NCBI GenBank assembly: GCA_015709615.1
Contig: CP054179.1
Location: 1,922,001 to 1,986,000 of the forward strand
Direction: 5' to 3'
Source of the DNA: Gammaproteobacteria bacterium
GTDB lineage: Bacteria; Pseudomonadota; Gammaproteobacteria; Burkholderiales; Nitrosomonadaceae
Length of the DNA stretch: 64,000 nucleotides
Shown piece by piece: positions 24,692 to 33,312 of this stretch. The notes below the pieces were generated by a model. The model was not told the DNA's origin. It was given only the letters and a program-made list of their open reading frames with translations, and searched no databases. Made by a program: the position numbers and the translations under genes. Numbering within the stretch: the first letter of the stretch is position 1; every line of letters starts with the position of its first letter.

Positions 24692-27451
24692 ATGAGTAAA
24701 AATATTTTTGGGATTAAGAATCCAGTCCCGATGCTAGCAGCGCTTATGCTGTTTGCCATTTCTGTGCTGATATCCCCGATGGCGCTAGCGGCTGTGCAAA
24801 GTTTCAATATCACAGCCAAAACCCTGCCGAACGGTCAACTGGCTTATGCCTTAGGTAGCGATGCCGAAGCCGTAATTCCAGGGCCGGCCTTGTTCGTAAG
24901 ACAGGGCGACACGATCAATGTAACACTGACCAACACCACATCGGCCGAAGTTGGTTTTAGCGTGCCCGGCTTGCAGAACAAGGGTAAAGGCGCCGCGAAC
25001 GCACTGCCAGGGCAAACGCAAAACTATACTTTCCATGCCAACAAATCCGGTACGTTCGTCTACCATGGCAACGGCAAGGAAATGCTCGGTTTGTTCGGTG
25101 CGCTGATTGTTGATCCCGCCAGCGGACCAATCGACCGGTATATCGATGACAATGGCGCTACCGTTCCGGTAACGCAGGCGGACATTGATAAACAGTTCGT
25201 ATTGTTTATGGTCGGCTCAACCTTTTGGGGTACCGAGATCTCCAGCGATGGCACAACGCAAAAACCGCTCTGGGCGAATCCGAATCCCGGCGCAGTAGAA
25301 AACGACATCGTCCGTTTCCATATTTTATCGATTGGACCTGGCCATACTTTTCATTTGCACGCACATCGCTGGTTTAAAACCGGTACCAATTCGGCCATCG
25401 ACGTCAAATTATTGCAAGACGGCACCGATACTCATTCTTTCACCGTCAAAGCGGGCAGCGGCGTCGGTGCGGGCGATTGGCAATATCACTGCCATCTGGT
25501 TTCACACATGGAAGCCGGCATGCACGGCAGCTTCAAAGTCGCGCCAGTTGGCGGCAGCGGCGCCAGTGTAGTCGGCGCATCGCCATACGGACGAATTCTG
25601 CTTGGTCCTAAAGACGAACCCGGCTTGGTGACATTTGAAGTCAGCGATGAACCTGCCAGCTGGTTTAGAAGCGCACGCGGAGACGCTATTGTTGGACTGC
25701 CCTACGATATTAAAACCAAATCCTTGGAAGTCATCGCTCCGGGCAGCAGCGTTAACTTCGTCATGTCGGATACCAACGGCGTACACACCATCAGCTCGCT
25801 GCTGTGGCCTTCAGGCGCGGTCCACATGCCTTTCAACCAAACCACTGCGTATCGCGGCGGTGGTATTGTCAGACTCGACACACCGGGCCTGTACGTCTTT
25901 ACGTGTAAAGTACATCCGTTCATGTTTGCCGCAGTCATCGTCGACGATCCTGATACTGTAGGTCTTGATCTAGGCAATCCGGCCGCCGATTATAAAATCG
26001 ATCTGGTGACCGGCATCAAAGGGCTGCCGACCAGCACCGATCTTGCAGTTCGGTTATTGAAAACGTTTTTCATCGCCACTGCGCCGGATAATTGGCAAGA
26101 TTATTCAACCGGACAATGGAGCGTGAAGTTTCCAACGCTGCCGGTCAGAATCTCCGGCAACCCTCTTCCTGTCGGCAGTAGCGGTAATATCATCAGTGGC
26201 GGGTTGGCAGCACCGTTATCCGCGGTGCTGAATAGCGATCAGCCGATTGCGTTCGGTTCTAAACCAATCGTGCCTGGCGTGGGTGAAGTATGGGTTAATA
26301 CGCAGTTCGAGAAAACCGCCGGAAAATACAAACCGGGCACCATCACGGTAGTCGATGCCAGCGATTGGACTGTTAAACGCAAAATCGCATTACCCGAGAT
26401 CAACATGAACAATCCGCATAACATGTGGACCAACCGGGATCAATCGATCGTTTATCAGACCCAATGGTTTGATAATAAATTAACCTTGATTAACCATGCC
26501 GACGGTAAATTGATCAAAAACATCCAGGTAGGTTTTTCGCCTTCTCATGTGATGACGTTACCTTCTACCGACGATGTCACGGTCGCGAACAACGGCGAAG
26601 ATAGCATCATGATGATGCCGGCCGGCTCCAGTTATGTCTTCAAGGCACTGCCTACGCAAGCCGCCGGACAAAGCACGGCTCATCCGCACGGACATTGGAT
26701 CAGCGCGGACGGCAGCAAGATCGTAACGCCGAATATCAGCACTGGTGATGTCGGGATTTACGGCAGCAATGGCGGCATTGAAGCCAGAACCCCCACAGGC
26801 AACAATGTGCCCGGCGCGCACCCGGTTGCCATCGGTATGATGCCGGATTCGAGCAAAATTTATGCGACCAATCTGTTACATCACACCTTAAGTGTGCTGG
26901 ATGGGGCGGGCAATTTGTTGAAAACCGTCAACCTCATTGCCGATTACAACCCGATTACCGGAACCTTTGCGGACAATGACGGCAACGGAAAAATCGCCGT
27001 CGGCGTATTGCCAATTCAGACACCGGTTGCTCCGGACGGCAAGTCTATGGTCATCGCTTCGATGGGCGGGCAAATTGTTGTCGTTGATACCGTAACCGAT
27101 ACCATCGCCGCGATGCTGGACTGCGATCCCGGTTGTCATGGCGCAAACTTCGGTGCCAAGCAAGGCGGTGGTTACTACGCTTATGTCACGAGCAAATTCT
27201 CCAACCGGCTTATCGTAGTCGATACGGATCCGAATGGCGACGGCAACATCAGCGATGCTGCCATCGCCGGATATGTTCCGCTCGTGACCGGCGGAAACAC
27301 GGCTATTGACGATACGGTCAGCCGCTTGCCTGGATTCGGCGGCCAAGGTGTACTGGCGATTCCTAATGTCTATAACGGTTGGGTGCAAAACCTGCCGGAA
27401 GCATGGAAAGCCGGCCTCACAGAGGCACAGAAAAATCCCGTAGGGCATTAA
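24692..27451 (+). CDS. Multicopper oxidase-cupredoxin-YVTN propeller fusion lacking domain-1 copper ligands
   Basis: A 919-residue exported protein with a signal peptide ending at ALA (~33). Cupredoxin 1 (~36-142) has lost the first His pair (VGFSVPG) and keeps one His of the second (VYHGN). Cupredoxin 2 (~165-285) keeps all ligands: H218, H221, H223 in HTFHLHAH and H266-C-H268...H272...M277 in YHCHLVSHMEAGM. A third cupredoxin (~300-420) has H365 and C405-x2-H408-x2-M411, a type 1 copper pattern. A YVTN-like beta-propeller (~525-890) follows, with clustered His (HPHGHW at 664-669, H576, H619, H710) and CDPGCH at 811-816. It starts 38 bp after the first oxidase, so the two are surely co-transcribed. 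The substrate is unknown. Confidence 0.85.
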   Translation: MSKNIFGIKNPVPMLAALMLFAISVLISPMALAAVQSFNITAKTLPNGQLAYALGSDAEAVIPGPALFVRQGDTINVTLTNTTSAEVGFSVPGLQNKGKGAANALPGQTQNYTFHANKSGTFVYHGNGKEMLGLFGALIVDPASGPIDRYIDDNGATVPVTQADIDKQFVLFMVGSTFWGTEISSDGTTQKPLWANPNPGAVENDIVRFHILSIGPGHTFHLHAHRWFKTGTNSAIDVKLLQDGTDTHSFTVKAGSGVGAGDWQYHCHLVSHMEAGMHGSFKVAPVGGSGASVVGASPYGRILLGPKDEPGLVTFEVSDEPASWFRSARGDAIVGLPYDIKTKSLEVIAPGSSVNFVMSDTNGVHTISSLLWPSGAVHMPFNQTTAYRGGGIVRLDTPGLYVFTCKVHPFMFAAVIVDDPDTVGLDLGNPAADYKIDLVTGIKGLPTSTDLAVRLLKTFFIATAPDNWQDYSTGQWSVKFPTLPVRISGNPLPVGSSGNIISGGLAAPLSAVLNSDQPIAFGSKPIVPGVGEVWVNTQFEKTAGKYKPGTITVVDASDWTVKRKIALPEINMNNPHNMWTNRDQSIVYQTQWFDNKLTLINHADGKLIKNIQVGFSPSHVMTLPSTDDVTVANNGEDSIMMMPAGSSYVFKALPTQAAGQSTAHPHGHWISADGSKIVTPNISTGDVGIYGSNGGIEARTPTGNNVPGAHPVAIGMMPDSSKIYATNLLHHTLSVLDGAGNLLKTVNLIADYNPITGTFADNDGNGKIAVGVLPIQTPVAPDGKSMVIASMGGQIVVVDTVTDTIAAMLDCDPGCHGANFGAKQGGGYYAYVTSKFSNRLIVVDTDPNGDGNISDAAIAGYVPLVTGGNTAIDDTVSRLPGFGGQGVLAIPNVYNGWVQNLPEAWKAGLTEAQKNPVGH

Positions 27452-27456
27452 TCAAG

Positions 27457-27492
27457 AACGCAGCTGCCGGCAAAAACCGGCAGTTGCGTTTT
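27457..27492 (+). terminator. Rho-independent terminator after the oxidase operon
   Basis: AACGCAGCTGCCGG pairs with CCGGCAGTTGCGTT across a CAAAAA loop, followed by TTTTC. It begins 6 bp after the stop codon of the propeller fusion. Confidence 0.85.
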
Positions 27493-27623
27493 CATCGATC
27501 AGCTTGATCGAACTGAAATTGAAAGCCGGTCGTTCTCAAACAAACGACGAAGAAAACACTCTAGTTCTACGTTGACCAATGCGCAAGTGCGGCTGCAACG
27601 GTATTGGGAATAGGAAAATGCTC
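27493..27623. other. Convergent intergenic spacer between the oxidase and porin-like genes
   Basis: The whole gap between the two convergent genes is ~320 bp and holds two opposing terminators. Between them I see no open frame or repeat. Confidence 0.4.
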
Positions 27624-27660
27624 ATAAAAAAACACCCCGCTAAACGAATAACGAGGTGTG
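27624..27660 (-). terminator. Rho-independent terminator after the porin-like gene
   Basis: On the minus strand ACACCTCG pairs with CGGGGTGT (one wobble), and seven T follow. It is ~115 bp past the stop of the outer-membrane protein gene. Confidence 0.65.
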
Positions 27661-27772
27661 AAGGCTTCGTTCCGCATTCATACTCTTCTGGCTGCGAACG
27701 AGCAAAAGTGATCGAGAATTAGAAGGGAGTATTAATCAGGTCGTTAATTTATTCACGTTCTTGTTAAAGTGT

Positions 27773-28696
27773 TTAAAACCCAATTCCCAAATAACCGCCG
27801 GCTGTCATACCGCTTAAATTGACACCGTCGGATTTACCGGCAGTCAGTTGATAGCGGCCATCGATACCAATGAAGAAATCTTTCCAAATGTTGTAATCGA
27901 CACCAGCACCGAACTGAACACCTGGCACTATATAAGTAATGGATTCAGAAGGAGGACTCATGACATGCACAGCAAAGCCTGCTGGAATAACCCACGGTCT
28001 TAGTTTGGAGCCTTCAAAAAACTTGATTTTCGGTGATGCTGATACTGTAAATTGACTAACCGTTACATTAATCGGATTCAGTGCTCCGCCGGCTAACATA
28101 CTGGGCGAATTGCCGACAGCACCGTTACCCAAAACATGAGCACCGAATTGCTTATACTCGAACATCAGTTCCGCAAAAACGGTTGTTCTCGGCATAAGTC
28201 CCCACATATCTCTTGTCAGACCCCAATCAATACCAGCGCCTGCATACCAGCCTTGTTTATCCGCTTGGTCTTGAGCACCAATCGGCAAGACTTCACTCTG
28301 AATGGTTACACCGTTGCGATGGTTCATCATGTGTGCAAAACCGCCACGGAAAAACAGCATGCGATTTTTTTCTGTCACGTCCGTGCCGATGCGTTGTGTA
28401 AGAGGATCTACTTTCTCTACCAATGCCGCTTTTCTCTCTTCGAGATCATTGACTTTCTGCACCGTTTGATTGGTGGTTTGTTCAATCGTATTTACTTTTT
28501 GTACCGCCCGTGAAGATTCGGACTTTACTTTTTCCAGTTCCGATTGAATGGCTTGCAGTCTTTGCTCTAGAAGTCTGATGCGTTCAGCCGCTGCATCGGC
28601 AGCCACAACTTGAGGTGCAGCCAATGTAAAAGCGGTCAAAAGCGAACCGGCAATGAAATTGAGGGCTAATTTTTCCTTTTGCAAAAAATACTTCAT
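27773..28696 (-). CDS. Outer-membrane beta-barrel protein with N-terminal coiled coil
   Basis: A 307-residue protein. The signal peptide ends near VVAADA (~34). Residues ~36-95 are a coiled coil (ERIRLLEQRLQAIQSELEKVK, quoted in part, followed by two similar QKVN..E segments). The rest alternates in beta-strand fashion (RMLFFRGGFAHMM, WYAGAGIDWGL, VFAELMFEYKQFG, FFIGIDGRYQL) and ends with the C-terminal aromatic signature LGIGF needed for BAM insertion. It resembles small porin-like proteins with a trimerising coiled-coil stalk. It faces the oxidase operon tail to tail, so a shared role is only suggested by position. Confidence 0.78.
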   Translation of the reverse strand: MKYFLQKEKLALNFIAGSLLTAFTLAAPQVVAADAAAERIRLLEQRLQAIQSELEKVKSESSRAVQKVNTIEQTTNQTVQKVNDLEERKAALVEKVDPLTQRIGTDVTEKNRMLFFRGGFAHMMNHRNGVTIQSEVLPIGAQDQADKQGWYAGAGIDWGLTRDMWGLMPRTTVFAELMFEYKQFGAHVLGNGAVGNSPSMLAGGALNPINVTVSQFTVSASPKIKFFEGSKLRPWVIPAGFAVHVMSPPSESITYIVPGVQFGAGVDYNIWKDFFIGIDGRYQLTAGKSDGVNLSGMTAGGYLGIGF

Positions 28697-28861
28697 ATAA
28701 TTCTCCTTAGAGGTTTGGTTTTTTTAGCTGACTTCAAAACCGTCACAGCATAAAAAAAAAGATTTGCAGCAACATTGATCTGCGTCAACTTGATTGAAGA
28801 ACGCAGTGAATACCCCGCTGCTTGCGGACGGGATAATTAATTTCAAACAATCTCACAAAAC

Positions 28862-28996
28862 GGGACATTTATCTATAAATAACGTGATATATATCCTGTA
28901 ATGGTCTGTATAAATACAACTATTTTGGGATAAATGACACATGTTGCCCTGAATGGCGGCTTGATAAAATCAACGATGAATTAAACAGATAGAAAA
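28862..28996 (+). promoter_or_regulatory. Promoter-like module, copy B (before aat)
   Basis: GGGACATTT at 28863 region, TTGGGATAAATGAC at 28925, TTGATAAAAT at 28961, ATTAA at 28980. The spacings equal those of copies A and C. The aat start codon lies directly after the module (GATAGAAAAA then ATG). The ~165 bp between it and the porin gene (28697-28861) hold no gene. Confidence 0.5.
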
Positions 28997-28997
28997 A

Positions 28998-29696
28998 ATG
29001 ATTCCCAGAATGAGCTCTTTCATACTGTTTCCACCCGTGGAAAATGCGCTTACCGAGCCCAACGGGCTATTGGCTGTGGGGGGGGATCTTTCGCCGCAGC
29101 GCTTGCTCGCGGCTTATCACAAAGGGATTTTCCCGTGGTTCAATGAAGACGATCCGATTCTTTGGTGGAGTCCGGATCCCCGAATGGTGCTGTTTCCTGC
29201 CGAAATAAAAATCTCCCGGTCATTACGCAAGACACTCAAAAAAGACCACTATCACATTTACACGGATCGCAGCTTTACCGAAGTGATGGAGGCTTGCGCC
29301 GCGCCGCGCGCGGGACAAACCGGAACTTGGATACACCCGCAAATGATCGCGGCTTATAGCGTGCTTCACGAAATGGGGTTGGCGCATTCCGTGGAAACTT
29401 GGGTCGATGGCGAACTGGCCGGCGGGCTCTATGGCGTGGCGCTAGGAAAAGTGTTCTTCGGCGAATCAATGTTTTCACGCCGGCCGGATGCCTCAAAAAT
29501 CGCCTTCGTACACCTGGTAAAACAGCTACAATACTGGGAATTCGGCATGATCGACTGTCAGGTTAGAACCAGTCATTTGGCGTCATTGGGTGCGCGGGAA
29601 ATTTCAAGAACGGAATTCAGTCAAAAACTCGATGCCCTAATCACCGGAATCAAACCGGGCAAAAAATGGAACTTTGTTCGTACGCGGATCGAATAA
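28998..29696 (+). CDS. aat: Leucyl/phenylalanyl-tRNA--protein transferase
   Basis: A 232-residue enzyme that adds Leu or Phe to N-terminal Arg/Lys of proteins, making them ClpAPS substrates. Hallmarks are FPPVENALTEPNGLLAVGGDLS (quoted in part: PNGLLAVGGDLS), YHKGIFPWFNEDDPILWWSPDPR (part: GIFPWF, WWSPDPR), and GLYGVALGKVFFGESMFS in part (FFGESMFS). The start MIPRMSS fits the family. The next gene, bpt, begins right after the stop; the pair forms an N-degron operon common in proteobacteria. Confidence 0.94.
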   Translation: MIPRMSSFILFPPVENALTEPNGLLAVGGDLSPQRLLAAYHKGIFPWFNEDDPILWWSPDPRMVLFPAEIKISRSLRKTLKKDHYHIYTDRSFTEVMEACAAPRAGQTGTWIHPQMIAAYSVLHEMGLAHSVETWVDGELAGGLYGVALGKVFFGESMFSRRPDASKIAFVHLVKQLQYWEFGMIDCQVRTSHLASLGAREISRTEFSQKLDALITGIKPGKKWNFVRTRIE

Positions 29697-30416
29697 TTGA
29701 AGATACCTGTGCTTAAATTTCATACCACCAATCCTTATTCGTGCAGCTACTTGCCCGATAAATTGGCTTGTTCCGAGGTCGTTACTCCGGAGCATCTCAT
29801 CGATGCGCAAGCTTATGGGAAATTGGTGCAAGCCGGCTTTCGCCGCAGCGGCCATTACACCTACCGCCCTTGCTGCGAACATTGCCATGCCTGCCTTTCC
29901 GTGCGGGTTGACGTAAAAGCCTTCACCCCCAAACGCGCGCAGCGCCGTGTTTGGAAGCAGCATCAGCATTTAACCGCCACCGTCCATCCGCTGCACTACA
30001 AAGCGGCGCATTATGCGCTCTACCAACGCTATCAAACAAAACGTCACTTTGGCGGTGGCATGGATCATGACTGCCGCGAGCAGTATCACAATTTTCTACT
30101 GCAAAGCCATGTGAATTCCAAATTGGTCGAGTTTCATGAAGAAACACAGCTGCGTATGGTTAGCATCATCGATTTGCTGCCGGACGGATTGTCGTCAGTT
30201 TATACCTTCTACGATGCCGAGGTTGCACATGCGAGTTTCGGCACTTACAACATTTTGTGGCAAATCGAACAATGCCGGAAACATGATTTAGATTACCTTT
30301 ACCTGGGCTACTGGATCAAAGAAAACCGGAAAATGCGCTATAAAGCCAATTTCCAGCCGCTTGAAGTACTGATAAACAATCAATGGGTCGTGCTGGATAA
30401 CAGTATTCTTGCATGA
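29697..30416 (+). CDS. bpt: Aspartate/glutamate leucyltransferase (Bpt/ATE-type)
   Basis: A 239-residue aminoacyl-tRNA-protein transferase of the ATE/Bpt family. The N-terminal cysteine cluster YRPCCEHCHACLSVRV and the C-terminal GNAT-fold parts FYDAEVAHASFGTYN and YLYLGYWI are typical. Bpt transfers Leu to N-terminal Asp/Glu for ClpS-dependent degradation. The only start in place is TTG 29697, immediately after the aat stop codon, implying translational coupling. Confidence 0.92.
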   Translation: MKIPVLKFHTTNPYSCSYLPDKLACSEVVTPEHLIDAQAYGKLVQAGFRRSGHYTYRPCCEHCHACLSVRVDVKAFTPKRAQRRVWKQHQHLTATVHPLHYKAAHYALYQRYQTKRHFGGGMDHDCREQYHNFLLQSHVNSKLVEFHEETQLRMVSIIDLLPDGLSSVYTFYDAEVAHASFGTYNILWQIEQCRKHDLDYLYLGYWIKENRKMRYKANFQPLEVLINNQWVVLDNSILA

Positions 30417-30460
30417 AATCGCTTCAAATCGGCGAACCTTATTCAAAATAAAACCCCAGC

Positions 30461-31483
30461 ATGCTTTACACAATTCTTCGCCCACTGCTGTTCAAGCTTG
30501 ACCCCGAATCCGCGCATCGCGTTACGTTTAACGGAGTAGAGCTGGCCAGAAAACTTGGATTATTGAAAGCCGTTTCGATTCCTTGTCAGCCTCGCAATGT
30601 GATGGGACTGAGTTTTCCCAATCCGGTCGGGCTTGCTGCCGGGTTGGACAAGAATGGTGAACACTTGGACGCATTGGCTGCGCTCGGATTCGGTTTTATT
30701 GAAATTGGTACCGTTACGCCGCGGCCTCAACCGGGCAATCCGGCACCGCGCATTTTTCGCATTCCCGAAGCACGCGCGATTATCAATCGCCTCGGTTTCA
30801 ATAATCACGGCGTGGATCAACTGGTGGAGAACGTCAAGCGCTCGGCTTATCGAGGCATACTGGGCATCAATATCGGCAAGAATTTCGATACCCCGCTGGA
30901 AAAAGCAGTGGAAGATTATCTGATCGGACTCCAGAAAATTTACCGCTATGCCAGCTATGTGACCGTCAATATCTCGTCGCCGAATACTCAGAATCTGCGG
31001 CAATTGCAAGCTGCCGATGCGCTCGATCAGTTACTCGAGCAATTGAAATCCGAACAGGCCAAGCTTACGCAGGGGCATGGAAAATATGTGCCGATGGCGG
31101 TCAAAATCGCGCCCGATTTGGATGAAACGCAAATCCAAGCTATTGCCGCACTGCTGATAAAACATCGCATCGACGGCGTGATTGCCACCAACACCACGAT
31201 TACGCGCACAGGCATCGAGCACTTGCCGTTGGCGCAGGAAAACGGAGGGCTAAGTGGCGCACCATTGACGCAACGCGCTACGGCAGTCATTCGTCAACTT
31301 CATCATGCGCTACAGGGTGCTATTCCTATTATCGGCGTCGGCGGCATTATGTCGGCGGACGATGCACAAGAAAAATTGGTGGCTGGCGCAAGCCTGGTAC
31401 AGTTATACACCGGCTTGATTTATCGCGGCCCGGATCTGGTCAAGGAAATCGCCCGGGTAGTCTGTGCCCGGCACGAAACATAG
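30461..31483 (+). CDS. pyrD: Dihydroorotate dehydrogenase (quinone), class 2
   Basis: A 340-residue FMN enzyme that oxidises dihydroorotate to orotate in pyrimidine synthesis, passing electrons to the quinone pool. Class 2 marks are the N-terminal hydrophobic helix (MLYTILRPLLFKLDPESAH, in part), NPVGLAAGLDKNGE, GFIEIGTVTPRPQPGNP and the C-terminal phosphate-binding GVGGIMSADDA. The catalytic Ser is in NISSPNTQNLR. It is followed by rsxB after 7 bp. Confidence 0.95.
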   Translation: MLYTILRPLLFKLDPESAHRVTFNGVELARKLGLLKAVSIPCQPRNVMGLSFPNPVGLAAGLDKNGEHLDALAALGFGFIEIGTVTPRPQPGNPAPRIFRIPEARAIINRLGFNNHGVDQLVENVKRSAYRGILGINIGKNFDTPLEKAVEDYLIGLQKIYRYASYVTVNISSPNTQNLRQLQAADALDQLLEQLKSEQAKLTQGHGKYVPMAVKIAPDLDETQIQAIAALLIKHRIDGVIATNTTITRTGIEHLPLAQENGGLSGAPLTQRATAVIRQLHHALQGAIPIIGVGGIMSADDAQEKLVAGASLVQLYTGLIYRGPDLVKEIARVVCARHET

Positions 31484-31490
31484 AAATCGA

Positions 31491-32171
31491 ATGAAAATGA
31501 ATCAGTTGCTGATAGAGGAAATCGATGCGCTGTTGCCACAAACGCAATGCGGTAAATGCGGTTTTTCCGGCTGCAAACCCTATGCGGAAGCCATCGCGGC
31601 AGGGCGCGCAGATATCAATCAATGCCCGCCCGGTGGTCAGGAAGGTATTGAGAAATTGGCGCAGTTATTAGGTGTGCCGCCCAAACCGCTGAATACATCG
31701 CACGGTTTTTTCCGGCCTGACAGAGTTGTCGCCTGGATTGATGAACAACTGTGCATCGGTTGCACGTTTTGCATCCGGGCTTGCCCTGTCGACGCCATCG
31801 TTGGCGCCGGTAAACAACTGCATACCGTCATCACCGCGGAGTGCACCGGCTGCGAATTATGCATCGCACCTTGTCCGATGGATTGCATCAGCTTGGTGCC
31901 TGTTGACGAAAACAAGCATGATACGCGTAAGAAACAAGGAGCCGATAACGCACGCGCCCGTCACCAATTCCAGTTGTTGCGGTTGGAGCGTGACAAACAT
32001 GCCGCTAAGGCAGAATCGAAGCACAAACCCGTTGCACAAACAGAGAAAAATCGAACATCCGCAGATGAGCGCAAGCAGGCGATCGTTCAAGCCGCGATCC
32101 AGCGCGCCGTGGCGGCTAGAAACAGGGCAACCCCTAATCATTCACCGGCAAAATCCCATGAACGCAACTAA
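31491..32171 (+). CDS. rsxB: RnfB/RsxB-type ferredoxin
   Basis: A 226-residue iron-sulfur protein. The N-terminal Fe-S domain has CGKCGFSGC and a later Cys (QCPPGG). Two 4Fe-4S ferredoxin motifs follow: CIGCTFCIRACPVD and CTGCELCIAPCPMD. The C-terminal ~80 residues are basic, Lys/Ala-rich and low in complexity. In RNF/RSX complexes this subunit passes electrons at the membrane. Here no other rnf genes are adjacent and the N-terminal membrane helix of RnfB is missing, so it is the soluble form common in betaproteobacteria, often next to nth. Start ATG 31491. It overlaps nth by 14 bp. Confidence 0.85.
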   Translation: MKMNQLLIEEIDALLPQTQCGKCGFSGCKPYAEAIAAGRADINQCPPGGQEGIEKLAQLLGVPPKPLNTSHGFFRPDRVVAWIDEQLCIGCTFCIRACPVDAIVGAGKQLHTVITAECTGCELCIAPCPMDCISLVPVDENKHDTRKKQGADNARARHQFQLLRLERDKHAAKAESKHKPVAQTEKNRTSADERKQAIVQAAIQRAVAARNRATPNHSPAKSHERN

Positions 32172-32796
32172 GCGCCATGAGATTTTTGCTTGCCTGAAAT
32201 CAGCCAATCCGCATCCCACAACCGAGTTGGAATATCATTCCCCATTTGAGCTGCTGATCGCGGTTATTCTTTCGGCGCAGGCAACCGACAAAAGCGTGAA
32301 TCGGGCAACGCGGAAATTATTTCCTCAAGCCAATACACCGGAAAAGATTCTTGCTTTGGGGGAAGCCGGTTTGACCGAATTCATCAAAAGTATCGGGCTA
32401 TACAAAACCAAGGCGAAGAATATTATGGCAACCTGCCAAATGTTGATACAGCAGCATCACAGCGATGTGCCGCGTACGCGCGAGCAACTGGAAAAATTGC
32501 CCGGTGTCGGGCGTAAAACCGCCAATGTCATTCTGAATACCGCATTCGGTGAACCGACTATCGCGGTCGATACGCATATTTTCCGTGTTGCCAACCGCAC
32601 CGGTATCGCCCCCGGAAAAAATGTGCTCGAGGTTGAATTGAAGCTGTTGAAAGCAGTGCCAAAAGAATTCCGGCATGATGCGCACCACTGGTTGATTCTG
32701 CACGGACGCTACATCTGCAAAGCAAGAAAACCGGCTTGTGCGATTTGTATAATCAATCACCTATGTGAATTCAAAGACAAAAATTTTGAACACTGA
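32158..32796 (+). CDS. nth: Endonuclease III
   Basis: A 212-residue DNA glycosylase/AP lyase that removes oxidised pyrimidines. The helix-hairpin-helix LPGVGRKTANVIL contains the catalytic Lys, the Asp lies in AVDTHIFRV, and the C-terminal 4Fe-4S cluster has Cys at C-x6-C-x2-C-x5-C (CKARKPACAICIINHLC). ATG 32158 overlaps the end of rsxB. The longer open frame upstream runs antiparallel in sense to rsxB coding and is not part of the protein. Confidence 0.95.
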   Translation: MNATKRHEIFACLKSANPHPTTELEYHSPFELLIAVILSAQATDKSVNRATRKLFPQANTPEKILALGEAGLTEFIKSIGLYKTKAKNIMATCQMLIQQHHSDVPRTREQLEKLPGVGRKTANVILNTAFGEPTIAVDTHIFRVANRTGIAPGKNVLEVELKLLKAVPKEFRHDAHHWLILHGRYICKARKPACAICIINHLCEFKDKNFEH

Positions 32797-32803
32797 TCAC
32801 ACC

Positions 32804-33241
32804 ATGTTTAAACCATCGAGAGAGCAAGCGCGGCAATTATTTTTTGAAACTTGGCGCAAATACCGTCAGCGGGAAATATTATCCGGCATTGAAACGATTG
32901 CACTTGAGGTCATTTTGTTGCACCCGGAATATCACGACATTCTCAGCGATCCCGAGCGCTTTCTGGATCAGGATTATCTACCGGAAATGGGCGGTACTAA
33001 TCCATTCTTGCACATGAGCATGCATGTGGCGATCAAGGAACAATTGTCGATTAATCAGCCGATTGGAATTTGCGAGCGATTCGCCCGTTTGCAGAAACAT
33101 AGCGGGAGTGAACACGCCGCAGCACACCAGATGATGGAATGTTTGGCGGAAATGATATGGCAAGCACAGCGTTCGCAATCCACACCGGATGCTGCCATCT
33201 ACTTCGACTGCTTGGATAAACGGCTAAGCTCGATCAACTGA
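32804..33241 (+). CDS. DUF1841 family protein
   Basis: A 145-residue protein of DUF1841, found mainly in beta- and gammaproteobacteria near nth. Recognisable parts are RQLFFETWRKYRQREILSG, in part, and GGTNPFLHMSMHVAIKEQ. It is mostly helical with a conserved HMSMH. Function is unknown. It follows nth after 7 bp and ends just before a strong terminator, so it closes the pyrD-rsxB-nth run. Confidence 0.85.
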   Translation: MFKPSREQARQLFFETWRKYRQREILSGIETIALEVILLHPEYHDILSDPERFLDQDYLPEMGGTNPFLHMSMHVAIKEQLSINQPIGICERFARLQKHSGSEHAAAHQMMECLAEMIWQAQRSQSTPDAAIYFDCLDKRLSSIN

Positions 33242-33245
33242 AATG

Positions 33246-33286
33246 AAAACGGGATAAAACCATCGACTGGTGTTTATCCCGTTTTT
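33246..33286. terminator. Bidirectional terminator between DUF1841 and the cytochrome genes
   Basis: AAAACGGGATAAA pairs exactly with TTTATCCCGTTTT over a 14-nt loop. T-runs flank it on both strands, so it can serve DUF1841 (+) and the cytochrome operon (-). Confidence 0.85.
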
Positions 33287-33312
33287 GTGTCTATTGTCGG
33301 CTCAAATAAATA

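Noticed and set aside
27121..27150. CDPGCH in the propeller protein as a haem c attachment motif
   Set aside because: The spacing is C-x3-CH instead of C-x2-CH, and no axial-ligand context is evident. A disulfide or metal site is as likely.
31726..32157. N-terminal extension of nth through the rsxB region
   Set aside because: It lies in another frame of rsxB coding sequence. ATG 32158 gives the normal endonuclease III start and length.
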